From Methanobacteriota archaeon (lineage in GTDB: Archaea; Thermoplasmatota; Poseidoniia; Poseidoniales; Poseidoniaceae): a stretch of DNA of 29,743 bases. Positions within the stretch are counted from its first letter, which is position 1, and every line of letters starts with the position of its first letter. Below the pieces are notes generated by a model. That model saw nothing but the letters and a program-made list of their open reading frames with translations. It had not been told where the DNA came from and made no database searches. The DNA lies in the NCBI GenBank assembly GCA_018662715.1, contig JABJFP010000220.1, positions 1 through 29,743 on the forward strand, read 5' to 3'. The position numbers and the translations under genes are program-made. Positions 29,688 through 29,743 of the stretch are shown one piece after another.

Positions 29688-29743
29688 ATGGGTGAGAACT
29701 GGTCAGCGAAAAATCCGTACATGACAAAAATTACTGAGAATTA
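29688..29743 (+). CDS. Start of an unidentified gene (partial)
   Basis: ATG 29688 follows GAGGTGA (29677-29683) and reads MGENWSAKNPYMTKITEN before the window ends. Eighteen residues are too few to identify it; the ribosome site and promoter elements make a real gene likely. Confidence 0.6.
   Translation, partial: MGENWSAKNPYMTKITEN

Noticed and set aside
1..29743. tRNA, rRNA, CRISPR arrays, insertion sequences
   Set aside because: I looked for tRNA T-arm words, regularly spaced repeats, transposase-like proteins and terminal inverted repeats and found none that hold up.

Overview
The window reads as a piece of an archaeal chromosome, most likely a marine planktonic euryarchaeon of the Marine Group II (Poseidoniales) type. 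The archaeal signature genes are an Orc1/Cdc6 initiator, a UPF0200 P-loop kinase, an archaeal phosphopantetheine adenylyltransferase fused to a DUF359 GTP-dependent dephospho-CoA kinase, a FlaI/VirB11-class pilus ATPase with TadC-like platform proteins, a geranylgeranyl-reductase-like flavoprotein, an archaeal class I (DhnA-type) FBP aldolase and an HTH_10 (Bat-type) regulator. Several starts have TATA-like boxes about 25-28 nt upstream (leaderless style), while genes inside operons carry GGAGGTGA-type ribosome sites. The lineage call is inference; no rRNA or tRNA gene was seen.

Layout. (1) 1-7535, plus strand: the tail of a probable ABC ATPase overlapping an ABC-2-like permease, a UPF0200 kinase, then a compact type IV pilus/Tad-like operon (ATPase, two platform proteins with Cys-containing ectodomains, two pilin-like proteins). 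(2) 7532-8224, minus: a 2-phosphoglycerate-kinase-like protein, divergent from (3) 8318-10543, plus: aldehyde dehydrogenase and a PaaG-type crotonase. (4) 10549-17515, minus: a long array running moaE, moaC, glpX, HTH_10 regulator, BoxB/PaaA-like diiron oxygenase, an unknown protein, a DMT transporter, 3-hydroxyacyl-CoA dehydrogenase and a two-TM Cys-containing protein. (5) 17543-20667, plus: GGR-like flavoprotein, enoyl-CoA hydratase, FBP aldolase. (6) 20668-24499: a gene-poor stretch with hairpins, a small wHTH protein divergent from an 835-residue orphan wHTH protein preceded by a possible leader peptide, and a doubtful small ORF. (7) 24500-26649, plus: CoA biosynthesis fusion and a glycosyltransferase. 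(8) 26651-29559, minus: a membrane protein, Orc1/Cdc6 and an RNase Z-like MBL protein. (9) 29688-end, plus: start of an unidentified gene.

How the genes may work together. The BoxB/PaaA-like oxygenase, PaaG-type isomerase, aldehyde dehydrogenase, enoyl-CoA hydratase and 3-hydroxyacyl-CoA dehydrogenase are the kinds of enzymes used in aerobic CoA-thioester degradation of aromatic acids (paa/box pathways), here spread over about 11 kb in an archaeon. The oxygenase has its own TATA box and a 22-bp near-perfect palindrome directly upstream, next to the gene for an HTH_10 regulator. GlpX and the aldolase supply two successive gluconeogenic steps. MoaC and MoaE belong to molybdopterin synthesis.
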